In this document: positions 26,228-38,700 of the stretch, piece by piece
How the letters are laid out: the number at the start of each line of letters is the position of its first letter
How positions within the stretch are numbered: the first letter of the stretch is position 1
Notes under the pieces: model-generated
Databases searched by the model: none
What the model saw: the letters and a program-made list of their open reading frames with translations, nothing else
Told to the model about the DNA's origin: nothing
DNA from: Nepenthes gracilis
Taxonomy: Eukaryota > Streptophyta > Magnoliopsida > Caryophyllales > Nepenthaceae
Direction: 5' to 3'
NCBI GenBank assembly: GCA_033239525.1
Contig: BSYO01000019.1
Coordinates: forward strand, 6,453,087-6,517,086
DNA: 64,000 nucleotides
Position numbers and translations under genes: made by a program

Positions 26228-27421
26228 TGTTGGGTCTTGTCACTCCCTTGTGGGTAACCCAATAAACTGATTTGTCATCGGAGGATTTATGAAAAATAAA
26301 TTCGAAGAACTGATTCCAGTCAACGGGATGTTGACCGGAGGAGAACAGTGGACGATCAATGGAGATTGCGATCAATGGGATGTTGACCGGAAGAGAACAA
26401 TGGACGGTCAATGGAGATTGACAGGCTGATGACCAACTGTAGATTCCGGTCAATAGGAGGTTGACTGTCTGAGGGCTGCAGGAGTGCTGCTGGATGGCGG
26501 ACGGGCAGCAGAAGACGGTCAATGGGGGAGGTTGACTGGATGGAAGCAAAGGACGGTCAACGAAGGTTGACCAGATGAATGATGAAGACGGTTAATGAGA
26601 AGTTGACTGGCTGAGTAACGGGAGTAGGAAACTGTGGTAGCTAGCAACAGACAGATGTCTTTTTAGGATTGATCGACAGGCTGACAGTTGGGTCACAGAG
26701 CACACGTCTACATAGTGCAGAGCATGCGCCGTCTTGTAGGGCATGGGCCTGAAGAAAGCTCGGGAACTGGTGAAGATGTGGCACCTATTATTTGCATGAT
26801 GACCAGCTGGGCAGATGAGATTAGGTGGAGCCAGGACATCTCTATATATGAGTACCGGGAGCTTCAGGCAGCGTGCGGTATCACCTGTGGCAACACCAGA
26901 ATGTGTGAAAAACCACCAAGTGTGTGGGTTTGTGAAGACACATAGGGTGCAGGTTGCACTGGGCTGGTGTAGGAGAAAACACTAGGGACGCTGTGCGCCA
27001 GCCGCATGAGTGCGGGGATGAAACGGCCATCGTCGTTTCACCAACTCTTGTAAAATATGAGAGTAGAGAGCACCACAGTGAGAAGAGAAAGAGTGGAAGA
27101 AAGAAAGAGCAGTGAGTGAAACACAAATAGTGAGGCTTTGTATTCTTGTGCTCTATTCTTCGTTTTCGCCTCTAGGGCTTGTGTAGCCAAGGTGGTTGCT
27201 ATACTTTGTCTCTGGATTTTTGTAACCATTTTATATAGTGGATTTATTGGTGGACTTTGTGTCCCGTAGTTTTTTTTCCTTAGTTAAAAAAGGGTTTCTA
27301 TGTAAAAAATACTGTGTATCTCTTGTGTTCTTTGTTCCTACTATATGGTGGCTGATGGTGACGGGGGTTCTGGTATTCCGCTGTTGTCGGATCGGGTGGA
27401 TCCGGGCATCGAACCGCAACA
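26228..27421 (+). repeat. 5' LTR of the copia-like element
   Basis: Length is 1194 bp. It has a TATA-like TATATAT at 26843-26849. Its first half holds several GGTCAATGG...GGTTGAC pairs (26310-26620); fewer remain in the 3' LTR, which is 137 bp shorter. Minus-strand open stretches within it are by-products. Confidence 0.85.
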
Positions 27422-27423
27422 AG

Positions 27424-27434
27424 TGGTATCAGAG
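27424..27434 (+). promoter_or_regulatory. primer-binding site, initiator Met tRNA type
   Basis: TGGTATCAGAG lies two bases after the 5' LTR end, an exact match to the usual plant primer site start. Confidence 0.85.
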
Positions 27435-27679
27435 ACAGTTGAGATCGGCCCAGGCCGGAAAAGGGTTGCTTGTGGAGGGTGCTGACAGGAAAGGGCTACC
27501 TGCGGAGGTGCTGACCTACTGCCAGAGTGGAGTGAAGCGTCGCAAGGGGAAGCCGCCGAGTGAAGCGCAACAGAAGTGGAGCCGCCGAGGTCTACGTTGG
27601 TCGAAGTGTATCTGGTGTCATCGTGGAAGAGCTTGCCATTTAGTGTGGAATTGGATGGAACTGTAAAAGCATAGCGGAG

Positions 27680-27789
27680 TCAGCAGGGTCGAGGGTGGAG
27701 CTGAGCAGGGCCAAGGGCGAAGCTGAGCAGGGCCAAGTGCGGAGCCAGCAGTAGGGCCAAGGGCGGAGCCAGTAGGACCAAGGGCAGAG
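27680..27789 (+). repeat. GC-rich tandem repeat, about 22 bp unit
   Basis: Four to five units of the type GAGCTGAGCAGGGCCAAGGGC occupy a quarter of the 470-bp internal region. They are the only notable structure between the LTRs and could be a packaging or structured-RNA signal (inference). Confidence 0.7.
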
Positions 27790-27891
27790 TTGATATCGGG
27801 ATTCAAATTGAGAGGAAGTTGCCAAAAGGTAGGCGATGACAGTCGCCGGGTAAAGGCGAAGGCGTCCCCCACAAGGTCGCGAGGGAAAGTT

Positions 27892-28948
27892 TGTTGGGTC
27901 TTGTCACTCCCTTATGGGTAACCTAACAAACTGATTTGTCATTGGAGGATTTGTGAAAAATAAATTCGGAGAACTGATTTCGGTCATCGGGATGTTGGCC
28001 GAGGAGGAATGATGGACGGTCAATGGATATTGTGGCGGATTAATCAACTGTAGATTCCAAATGGGAGGTTGGCCCGTCGAGGGATTCTGAGTGTCTTCTT
28101 TGGAAGGGCAAGAAAAAGACGGTTTGGGGAGGTTGTTGGCCGAGTAACGAGCCTAGGAGACTGTGGTAGCTGGCAGTGGATAGATATCTTTCTAAGATTG
28201 GTCGACAGGCTGGCAGTTGGGTCGCAGAGCACGCGTCTGCGCAGTGCAGAGCATGCGTCGTCTTGCAGGGCATAGGCCTGTAGAAAACTTGGAAACTTGT
28301 GAAGACGTGGCACCTATTATCTGCATGATGACTAATTGGGCAGATGAGATTAGGTGGAGCCAGAACTTCTCTATATATGAGTACCAGGAGCTTTAGGCAG
28401 CATGCGGTAACACCTGTGGCAACACCAGAAGGTGTGAAAAACCACCAAGTGTGTGTGTGTGTGAAAACACCCAGGGTACGGGTTGCACCGGGCTGGTGTA
28501 GGAGAAAACACCAGGGGCGCTGTGCTCTGGCCGCATGAGTGCGGGGATGAAACGGCCGTCGCCCTTTCACTAACTCTTGTAAAATGTGAGAGCAGAGAGC
28601 ACCACAGTGAGGAGAGAAATAGTGGAAGAAAGAAAGAGCAGTGAGTGAAACACAAAGAGTGAGACTTTGTATTCTCGTGCTCTGTTCTTTGTTTTCGCCT
28701 CTAGGATTTGTGTAGCCATGGTGGTTACTGTACTCTTTCTCTGGATTTTTATAACCATTTTACATAGTGGATTTATTTGTGGACTTTGTGTCCCGCCGTT
28801 TTTCCCTTATTTAAGAAGGGGTTTCCGCGTAAAAAATACTGTGCATCTCTTGTGTTCATTGTTCCTACTATATAGTGGCTGACGATGACGGGGGTTCTGG
28901 TATTCCGCTACTATCGGATCGGGTGGATCTGGGCATCGAACCCTAACA
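27892..28948 (+). repeat. 3' LTR of the copia-like element
   Basis: Length is 1057 bp. It starts TGTTGGGTC after GAGGGAAAGT and ends CCCTAACA, then the ATAAC target duplication. The TATA-like TATATAT is at 28372. The 176-residue minus-strand frame at 28040-28570 is not kept in the partner LTR and is not a gene. Confidence 0.85.
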
Positions 28949-28953
28949 ATAAC

Positions 28954-30847
28954 AAAACCAAAGAGAGAATAACTAAATAAGTGCTAAGAAATATGTTGTT
29001 GCCTTAAGTAGTCCAAAATAATCTAGGAATTGCCATCATGGCCTTGTTCTTAGTTGCTGAAATCAAATAATCACTGATATTTTAGCTTATCTTAAAGCAA
29101 ATAATACGCTGAAGCATTGAGATACGTGGTTGCAAAGGTCTTGAAATGTACTTTTATATGAGATGCTTGCATCATATATTTTGATAAATAACTCATTTGT
29201 AGATGGAAAAGAAGTGCTAAATAATAAGTTGTTAAAATTAGAAGTTCAAGCAATGAATAGTTTTGTGATACAGTAATCTAATGAATTCGAAAGGGGACTC
29301 AAGTGTATAACTGTTCCTTTTTGGTGCACGTCACTAGCCTCTGTTGCAAATTATTAGACCATGTTTACGCTTTCCATCCACAGTTTCTTCTGAATATACT
29401 GCTATAGAGCACCTCGCTGTCAAGATTCTCTTTTGCAAATATATGACCATGGTTTTTTCAAAAACGCTAATGCTGCTTCTGGAATAACCAGCATTTCAGT
29501 ATGTTGATGCATGGCTTGTCTGCCATTGACAAGATATGAGTCAGCCCCTCTTGCTAGTATCTGCCATTTTCAACCCGTGCCTTCTCTTTAATATACCATG
29601 CAATTTCTTCTTGAAGGGAAAAACTGGGAGTAGCAAAGGAGCCGCCATTCTGAAGGAGTGGGACAGATATCTGCCGCTGTTTTAGCAGCTGGTTCCACCT
29701 TGTGAGGAAGACACCCCAGAGGCTTTTGCAGCAAAAATCTACCGAGCAGGTCACTCTGCAATCTGCACAGATTGGAGAGGACATACTTCCTGTGACCCAG
29801 TAGAGATTCTACATCAAAACTGGTAAAAATTTATCCTCTAATCAGGGGATGCTGCAAATGAGACGGAGCTGACAATCTTCCTCGATCTCGGGATTCAAGC
29901 ATTGCCTCGCGACCATGCGCTAGCTATTATACGAACCTCACGACCGTCATGAAAATTACCGAAAAAAGAAAAAAAAAGCCCTGGGGATGCTGGTGAAATT
30001 AAGGTTGAGATAGTGGCAATCATCTGTGTATAGCAATCATCTGTGTATATGAAGACCATGGATTGTACTAATGGGTCTTGATTGTGTGTAGCCTTGCATT
30101 GTAGTTATGCAAATGGGTGCTGTAATTTATCACGACAGTATTCCATCCTCGTCCCATTTATACCAAGCTGATGATATTTTGTATGAAAAATATTTCGGGA
30201 CAGCCTCAGGGGATAAGAGAATTTTTTTTATTAAAAAAAAGGAATGAAAATTTAGATAAAAATATATAGGATTTTGGTATTATGCATTTTATAATTATTA
30301 TTATTGACTAATTGAATATAATATATTATTATAATCACTTAATAGATAAAAGGACTTTGGCATATTTTCAGGACCATTTGTTTCAGAGTTAATTATTAAA
30401 AAACTGGCGTAGTGGAGCGAAGTGTAAATGCCTAGTGTTGCTGGCTGGCATCTTCCCTAGTTTTTAAAGTAAAATATTTGATTCGTTGAAGGTATTTTGA
30501 AAATTTTAATTTCTTAATTGTCATCTTCGAAAGAAGGAAGATAGAAGAAGTAAATCATGGCCCGTCTAAGTAAAAGAATCATTATTCTCATTCAAAAGTA
30601 ACATAGTCAAAGATAATATGTGAATTTTTATAAAGAAGTGATGAAAAAAATCAAATATTGCATTTAAATATGCAAAAATTTAAATTTATCGTAAAACCTA
30701 TATGGAAATATCAAAAAAAATAAGGCCATTTTTGCTATGCTGTAAAGCTTTGATATTTAAATTTCAAAAAAGATATTTATATGGTATGTTTAGTTCAATA
30801 TATAATCAATGTTATTGTTTGAAAAATATAAACTTATTTCTCGAATC
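28954..30847 (+). other. possible 3' part of a host gene, unidentified
   Basis: A plus-strand stretch at about 29617-29823 reads as plausible coding sequence with one stop: 'KGAAILKEWDRYLPLF', a TAG, then 'QLVPPCEEDTPEAFAAKIYR' and a terminal stop. Downstream, 29970-30160 looks like a plant 3' untranslated region (T/G-rich, TGTATATGAAGACC, TTGTGTGTAGCCTTGC). A minus-strand frame (29554-29784) overlaps it. I do not recognise the family. It may be an exon relic of a gene that began near 25.4 kb. The rest is AT-rich spacer. Confidence 0.25.
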
Positions 30848-31368
30848 AATAGTGATGGGTATATCGCAATATGAGCTATCCCACGGTCGAAGAAGGCCTA
30901 AATGACCTGCTGGACTATTAACTCAAAAGCGGCCCAACAGGAGGCGCAGGCCCAAATCTTGAAAGGCCCAAGACGGTCAACGCTAGTGTTGACCATCCAG
31001 ACTTCAGCAGGCGGCCAACTCGCGTACAGACAGTCAACTCGAGCGTTGACGAGATGTACTGTAGCGGCAGGCCTAAAAAGGCTTCAAACCTGCTCGACCC
31101 GGGCCCAAACTGGCAGGCGAACACGTGCATGAAAAGCAACGGTCCTTTCATAATCACATGCCTTTTCTAAAAGCTGATCTTCTCCAAAAAGGGCGGCAAT
31201 GAACTCAACGCCAACAAAACGGTCACAAAGGTATGAGACAATCTAAAGATCCGTTGCACTGTGCAGCAGAAAGAGGATCCGTCAAATCACGGCTGTCAAG
31301 CCCACCAACTCTGAGAAGGTCGCCATTGCCAGTCCAGGAGGAGCACGCCACCTTGCCCAGAGAAGGAG

Positions 31369-33287
31369 TGTGGCGGAACGAACTTTTTTTTTTACTTCGC
31401 CATTCGTAACACAGGATCACATATGCTATCTAGGACCCATATATTTTAATCATAAAACGTATAACATAAGCCAATCTAATATCTTGCGAAAACATTCATA
31501 TTCATTCCATAATATTCATTTTCGAATAGGCACAAATGTTTAATTACAAAAGTTTATGGAGCTTAACAATTCGTTACACTAATTGATTCTCTGTTGAGAT
31601 CGTCAAAAAGGTGCTCCTGAATCCTTACGAATCTTTCAGGTCGGCTTTGATCACTCTGTCTTGTCAGGCACAAATTCTAAATTTTCATCTGGGGGGAAAT
31701 AGAAAACAGTGAGCCGGAGCTCAACAAAGTACATGCAGATTTTTCATAAAACGTTCGTGCTAACAGTTGCAGATATATATACAGAATATCATTGGCCAGA
31801 ATCATGCAAAACACTTAGGACGGTTAATGCAGGAAATCAGGCATCATATATATACATAGCATTTGGCTGAACAAAAGCAAATCGAAAAGTCAGAACAGAT
31901 AATATTTGGGCGTAACACAATGCAGATCATAAATTTAGCTTATTTTATTTATTGTATAACGGAAGGGGGGCTTTAATCGAGGATAGATTGTGCATATTTC
32001 CTCACAATCACGGCAATACCTCCTTATACAAAACCCCGAGGACGGCTCTCACTTCCTCATTGTATAAAGCCCCGAGGACGGCTCCACTTCCTCCTTGTAC
32101 AAAGCCCCGAGGACGGCTATCACTACCTCCTTGTACAAAACCCCAAGGACGGCTCTCACTTCGGTTATCCTCGATTATCACCTTAAGGTCTAAAGGCATG
32201 CTGGAGTACCTTGTCTCCCAAGGCTAATGTCTGAATTTATTTGTTTTATCATAAAGTCGATTCTCATTTTCTTTGTTCATCACAAGCCGGTTTCAAAGTT
32301 ATTTTACAAATGCCGTTTTCAAATTTGTTTTAAGGCCGGTTTCAACTTCAGGGCTAAATTTCGGTTTCGAAACACACTTGAAGCCAGTTTCGATTTCATC
32401 ATGCAAAGGGGCCGGTTTCGATTTCATCATGCAAAGGGGCTGGTTTCATGTTTCACCTAAAAACCGAGTTCAATTTACATGCAAAAATCGAGTTAAATTA
32501 CATTGAAGGCCGGTTTCCAAATCTATAACTCTAGTTCGGGGTTGAAAACATGCATTAACCATGAATATGAGTATGAACTTAGAAACACAATTTAGATGAA
32601 AATTGGTAAGCATTTAATTTAAATCTGAAGGGAAACACTTGTAGTTTTTCTTAAAGTTGGAACTTAGAAATGGGAGTCTTTTAAGCATGAACTTTTTAAA
32701 ACTGGGTACAAACAGAACAAAAAGAAAGTATCGTCTGAAGTACACTTGTAATTTTCATAAGACGACCAAAAGTTAAGAATATAGTATACACTTGCAATAT
32801 TCTTAAAAACAGAAAAAGTAACGTCCGAAGTACACTTGCCTGACAGCCGTTTGCCCACCCTTACCGACTGGAAGCTTTCTCTCCTCTACTCCTTACTGTT
32901 CTTCTCGCTGGTTGCTTGTGCCAGCTTTCTTGGTCGAAGTTGAGTATTTATAGAGGAGGGGTTAGGTGGAGTAAGTGGGGTAAGTCACTTCGGTACCTCT
33001 TTTCAGAGGATAGGTGGGAGTAAGTTAGTTTACTTACTCGAATACTTCTCCTCAGACTGTAATGAGGTAGTTTACTTACTCCATTTAGTCGATACTTAGT
33101 TGTATTCTAACTAAATGGTAAAGTTGGCTTCTGGCTTTAGTTGCCATTTTATTTAGGTCAATTTTTTGGTCAATACTCCTTATTTTAATTAAGCCATTTT
33201 TCTTGTCACGTTTTATTTCTTTCATTGAAGACCGGTCAATATTTTCAACTCCAACCTTGTGCCTCTTAATTTTTTTTGGACCTCACA
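31369..33287 (-). mobile_element. solo LTR inserted in the Tat 5' LTR
   Basis: This 1919-bp unit begins TGTGGCGGAACG and ends GGACCTCACA, with AGGAG target duplications at 31364-31368 and 33288-33292. The 3' LTR shows the uninterrupted site (AGAGAAGGAGGCTCTTC). No internal region is present, so it is a solo LTR left by recombination between two LTRs. Read on the minus strand it has TATAAATA (32952-32945) and an end GTTCGTTCCGCCACA matching the end of the solo LTR at 52623. The plus strand has many GGCCGGTTTC-type motifs (32280-32520). Confidence 0.9.
32019..32163. repeat. tandem repeat, about 36 bp, four units
   Basis: Units of CCTCCTTGTACAAAGCCCCG followed by AGGACGGCTCTCACTT recur four times within the solo LTR. 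The short ORFs here are repeat-derived. Confidence 0.85.
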
Positions 33288-33945
33288 AGGAGGCTCTTCT
33301 GCTGTCCATAAAAGTTTAGGGTCTTCATTCTGGAGGGCACATGCTTTTACAGGCTATTATACATGCTCTTACATGCTCAGACAAGCTTATGAACAAACAA
33401 CGAAAGCTTGCTCAGAAACAGGAGCTCACTTACTCACTCCCTAACTAATTTTTCTGAAAACACTGAGAACCAGTTTTCTGAAAGACTTTCTATAGTCTCC
33501 CACATGAACACTTATAGAGCTCAAACAGAGGCTCATCTTCTCTTTCTCTCTATATAAGTGTTCGTGCTCCAATCCCATCAAAGGCTTCCGGATTCCAGGA
33601 GACCTTTTCAGCTTTCCGAGAATCGTTCCCTAAAACTTCCACACTTTCGGGACGTGGCTTCCTTACGCTCTTTGTGAGTAGGAAGCGAAAGCTCACATTC
33701 TCAATGAGCCGATACTCCCGACTATCCTACTCTCTCTCTCTCTTGCTTTCCAGTTTACGTTTCCTACTTAGAAGGCTTTTACTGACTTGAGTATCGGAGT
33801 GTTTTCAATGGGACAACATCCTGCCAACATGCTAACCTCTTGTTCGCTTTAGTGGTGTGTAGGATTCAGACTCAGTGAACGGAGTCGGGTCGAGTTATCC
33901 AGACGAATCTAAATCTGTTCGAAGTTGGATCCAGGTATGCATCAT

Positions 33946-33964
33946 TGGCACCGTCTGTGGGAAC
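33946..33964 (+). promoter_or_regulatory. primer-binding site of the Tat element
   Basis: TTGGCACCGTCTGTGGGAA follows the LTR-terminal CA almost directly. It resembles the TGGCGCCGTCTGTGGGAA-type primer site common in plant Ty3/gypsy elements, with one CpG-type change. The older Tat element has TTGGTGTTGTATGTGAAAA at 48895. Confidence 0.75.
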
Positions 33965-34027
33965 TGCTTGCAAAAGCCAACCACAACTCTGCACATCGCT
34001 TTCTTTTCATTGCCTGATTCATTCGTA

Positions 34028-35620
34028 ATGGTGAACACGAGAGCCCAAGCTAGCGATCCTGCTAGAGACGTCACTTCTCCCGACTAGGACCACGCTGCTA
34101 GTACCATGGTCAACGGGGCAACAGGTGGAGTGCCAGCGCCCTACTTCCAGCCACTGATGGAGCAGATGCAGGCCAACAATCATCTGTTCCAAATACTCTT
34201 CTCTCAATATGAACAGCGACAGCAGGTAGCTCCGCCAACAGCCATCCCTGCATCGGCCACCAAAAAAGGTGGCCAGAGAAAAAAGAAACCTGCCAGAAGG
34301 CCCGAGAGACCCATAAATAATCCGGTCCCAGCCTCCTCATGCCCTCCAGGCCAGAACAGGCCTGAGGAACGCTCTAGGAGCACAACTCCGCGGAAAAGTC
34401 CGGAGAGAAGAAATCTCCGATACTCTCGAGTAGAAGACAGGAATGCAGCCCAGGAGCAAGCCTCTAGGACTGCCAGGTCCACTGAAAGCAGTAGCCAGCC
34501 GGCTGCTGGACCCTCCAGAAACAAGACGGAGTTGAGGGCTTACCTCAACTCCAAGAGATCTGCCAACGCAACTCGCGCAGATCCGCGTGTGGATAAAATT
34601 TGATACCACGTGTTTCAGGACGAGGAGCACGCTATTAACCTGGACAGATCTCCTTTCACCGCGGAGATCCTAAACCGTCCACTACCCACCAAGTTTAAAA
34701 TGCCTTCCCTTGACTCATACGATGAGAGCAGTGATCCGGTTGACTACCTGGATCACTTCCGCACCTATCTGAGTCTACAAGGGTTGGAAAACTCAGTGAT
34801 GTGCTATTGCTTCCCACTCACACTGAAGGAAGATGCCCGCATTTGGTTTCATCACCTCCCTTCAGGTACCATCGCCAGCTTCCATGAGCTCACGGATCTC
34901 TTCCTGGCTCAGTACACCTCCAGCCGATAGGAAGAGAAGCAACCGTGACACCTCTCCCACATCAAGCAGAAGCGGGGAGAGAACCCACGACAATTCTTGG
35001 ACCGCTTTGTGGTAGAGGCCAGGCGGATTCCCCGGATCACGGAGGAGATGAAACTGGGCAGTTTCATCTCTGCGCTGACCTACGGAAACTTTTTCAAGCA
35101 CCTGGCCCACAAGAATCTCTAAACCTTCCGGGAGGCGGAGTCCATTACTCGGGCCTACGCTGCAACAAAGGAGGCCAACGAGGCAAAATGCCCTAAGCGG
35201 GCAGATCAACATCGATCATTCCCTGGAGAGGAAAAAAGAAAGTATGGCGGCAATGATCACCCCCGCCGGAAGTAGCACAGGACTGGGCCGCCGCAGCGTA
35301 GAGACTACGGGCCCACCAGTTCTACGCCTCTCACAGACACGCGCTCAAATGTCCTTATGCAGATCCACGGAGAGAAATTCCTAAAGTGGCCAAAACCACT
35401 AAAGAAGGACTCTGAAAACAAGTCAAAGTACTGTGACATTCGCCGCTCTGCTGGGCATTCTACTGAAGGCTGCAAGACGCTACAGAGAGAGATCGAGGAG
35501 CTGATTCGCAAATGCCACCTCACCAAATTCGTCAGGGCCCCGAACAGAGCTCTAGAGCAGCTGGCGGAGAAGGGCAAGAGCAGTCTCCTCCCGAATTTGG
35601 GTTGCAGCAGTGGTGGTTAA
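34028..35620 (+). pseudogene. gag: gag of the Tat element, six nonsense codons
   Basis: The start ATG at 34028 gives 'MVNTRAQASDPARDVTS', matched by 'MVNIRVQISAPIRDVTS' in the older element. One frame then continues to 35620. The retrotransposon gag domain covers about 34640-35100 ('YDESSDPVDYLDHFRTYL', 'ARIWFHHLPSGTIASF', 'FLDRFVVEARRI'). A zinc-finger-like 'CDIRRSAGHSTEGC' follows near 35430. Stops lie at 34085, 34601, 34928, 34946, 35120 and 35273. The context suggests CAG, CGA or CAA as the original codons. The N-terminal third is Pro/Arg/Ser-rich and probably disordered. Gag would form the cytoplasmic virus-like particle. Confidence 0.88.
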
Positions 35621-35734
35621 TATGATCATCACCCTGACCTACCAAAAACGCAGCCAGTGGCGAGAAACAGCAGACTGGGAGGAAGAAGCAATGAACGGCG
35701 GACAACACCATTAACTTCAATTATAATGATTTAA

Positions 35735-38700
35735 CTCACGTAACATCCCCCCATGCTGATCCCCTCATTGTCTCCGCACTCGTTTCAGATGGTAGTGTCG
35801 ACTACCAGCTGAAGCGGGTGTTCATTGATAATGGAAGTTTTAAGGATTTGCTTTACTTGGATGCGTTCTTCAAACTTGGCTTAAAAAAGAATCAACTAAA
35901 ACTTGCTGAAGGACCATTGTATGGCCTTGACAACGAGCCTGTGCCTGTTTAGGGTACCATCCAATTGGAGGTCACCTTGGGTACGTATCCGAAAACAGCA
36001 AGCCGAATACTCACCTTCCTGGTGGTCGACCTACCATCTATATATAACACAATACTGGGCAGACCTTGCTTGACAGCGTTCGGGACGGTCACCTCAATTT
36101 CGCACCTCAAGATGAAGTTCTCGATGCATTACGGTGTGGGAGAGGTGTTGGGTGACTAGGTTACCGGATGAACCTGCTACATGTATCAGGTTGCCCCTAG
36201 CGGCAGCACTAGAACAATTGGGGAACTTGACCATTGGGATGAGATAACCCTTCAGCAAGTGCAGTCCGGTGAAGCCACAGATCTAGTCCCACTGGACCCG
36301 GAGGAGTCAAAAAAGTGTGTACAGATCGACGGCTCACTCACTAGGACACTTTACGATGAGTTGATCACGTTCCTACGACGGAACGCTGACCTCTTTGCAT
36401 GGACCTCGGCAGGCATGCCTGGGATTCCGACGGATGTGATGGTCCACAAGTTGGGACTTGATCCTAGCTGAAAACCCGTCAGGTAAAAGCGGAGAAATCA
36501 CTCAATTGAAAAGCTGATCGCCATCCGAGAGGAGGTGAAGAAGCTACTGGTCGCAGGTTTCATTAGAGAAGTCCACTACTCGGACCGAATCTCTAATGTT
36601 GTCCTGGTAAAGAAAAGCAACGGGAAGTGGTGGATGTGTATCGATTTTACCGACGTTAACAAAGCCTACCCGAAGGACAGCTTTTCCTTACCCAGGATCG
36701 ACCTGCTGGTTGACTCGACAGTCGGACATGAGCTACTAAGCTTCATGGATGCCTATTCGGGTTACAACCAGATCCGAATGAGTTCGGAAGACAAGGAATA
36801 CACCTCGTTCATAATTGATCAGGGCACCTACTACTACAAAGTGATGCCATTCCTACTGAAAAACGCTGGAGTAACCTACCAACGACTGATCAACAAAATG
36901 TTCAAAAACCAGATTGGTCGCAACATGGAGGTCTACGTCGACGACATGCTCACCAAGAGCAAGGTCACTGGCGACCACATCCGTGACCTGGCAGAGTCAT
37001 TTAAGGTGCTCCGTAAGTATCACATGAAGCTGAACCCGACTAAGTGTGTCTTCGGAGTAGCCTTCGACAAATTCTTAGGTTTCATCGTCTCCTAACGGAG
37101 GATTGAGGTAAACCCAGAGAAGATCAAGGCTCTCGTAGACATGGCTCCACCATGGAGCATAAAGGACGTCCAGCGATTGACTGGACGGCTGGCAGCACTG
37201 TCCCGCTTCCTCGCGAAGTCTGGCGACAAGTACCAGCCCTTCTTCAAGGCCCTTAGAGGAACAAAATCCAACGGGTTTCAATGGATGACAGACTGCTAGA
37301 CAGCTTTCGATGAGTTGAAACGGTATCTGGCTAGCCCGTCATTGCTCGTGTCACCCAAGGGCGGAGAAGAGCTATACCTTTACCTGGCAGTGTCGGAGGT
37401 GTCACTCAATTCTGTCCTCATGTGCCAGGACTTCGACACTCAGCGGCCAGTCTACCACATGAGCAAAATGTTGACCGGCCCAGAGACCCACTACTCGTGC
37501 GTAAAAAAATTGGCCTTGGCGCTTATATTCTCCGCACGGAAGTTAAGGCCCTACTTTTAGGCACATCGTATAGTGGTCCTTACGGACCAGCCTTCTAAAA
37601 GTATACTCCAGAAACCCGACGTTTCTGGGCGGTTGGTAAAATGGGCTTTCGAGTTGGGCGAGTTCGACATCAAATTTCAGCCCAGGCCTGCTGTGAAGGT
37701 GCAGGCGCTGGCTGACTTTATTGTTGAAACTACAACCCCAATTCTTAAGGAGCATCCTACAGAAAGCACGAAACTGCCTGACGGAGTTTCGGAATGGATA
37801 CTCCACGTGGACGGATCGTCTACGGACATAGGCAGTGGCGCTGGAGTAGTCCTCACAACCCCTGACGGGTTTGAGGTGAAATACTCCCTCAAGCTCAATT
37901 TCTCAAAAATTGACAATGTTGCCGAGTATGAGGCCCTATTAGCCGGATTACGGTTAGCCAAGGAATGTTCTGCTAAGAGATTGACAGTTTATAGTGACTT
38001 CGAGCTAATCGTTAACCAGGTTAACGGAGACTTTGAGGTAAACAACCCTCACCTGGCCAAGTACTTAGTGAAGGCTAGGGAGGCCACCCAGGGTTTCGAC
38101 AAGCTAACCCTGGTTAATATTCCCAGAACTGAAAATGGGAAGGCGGACTAGCTGGCTAGAGCCGCTGCAGCCAAAAAATCGAAATAGTACTCGAGGGATA
38201 TGAGGGAGATCCTGAACACTCCTAGCATGGAAAAACAAGAGGCAATGTAGGTTTCCAAAGCGAAAAACTGGATGACGCCTTACCTTAGTTATCTGGCTAA
38301 TGGATCATTGCCGGAGGAAGCGGAGAAGGCTAAACGAATCAGAAAGACGGCTGGTTGATATGCTGTGGTTGACGGACGACTATATCGCCGTGGCTACTCA
38401 ATCCCATACATCCGCTGCCTAACTCCATAAGAGGCTGACTATATTTTGGGCGAAGTCCACCTCGAGATCTGCGGATCGCACATTGGTGGAAAAAACTTAG
38501 CTTTCAAGATCATAGGTCAGGGCTACTACTGGCCATCGATGAAAAAGGACGTGCTAGAGTTTGTGAAAAAATGTTAAAGCTGCAAGCTTCACAGCAACCT
38601 TCACCGCCTGCCATCAACGGACCTGAAGACTCTCCAGGCCCCTTGGCCCTTCGCGCAATGGGGGCTCAATCTTCTCAGCCCGTTTCCCATTGGGGCATAG

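Larger units (their letters stand above)
26228..28948 (+). mobile_element. compact non-autonomous copia-like LTR element
   Basis: The 5' LTR is 26228-27421 and the 3' LTR is 27892-28948, with a 470-bp internal region. ATAAC target duplications lie at 26223-26227 and 28949-28953. Both LTRs start TGTTGGGTCTTGTCACTCCC. A primer-binding site TGGTATCAGAG at 27424 and a polypurine tract GAGGGAAAG before 27892 complete the outline. The internal part is far too short for gag-pol and has no retroviral motif, so the element must depend on an autonomous partner. TG...CA ends and an initiator-Met primer site fit Ty1/copia, but gypsy cannot be excluded. The LTRs are longer than those of typical TRIMs. Confidence 0.88.
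30853..33944 (+). repeat. 5' LTR of the Tat element, interrupted
   Basis: Without the 1919-bp insertion at 31369-33287 and one AGGAG copy, it is 1168 bp against 1166 bp for the 3' LTR. It ends GGTATGCATCA. A TATA box TATATAA is at 33551-33557; the 3' LTR has TACGTAA at the equivalent place. Confidence 0.92.

Noticed and set aside
28040..28570. 176-residue minus-strand reading frame
   Set aside because: It is inside the 3' LTR of the copia-like element and is broken in the 5' LTR, so it is not a conserved gene.
31952..32227. 91-residue repeat-rich plus-strand frame
   Set aside because: It is generated by the 36-bp tandem repeat inside a solo LTR and would not be under coding constraint.
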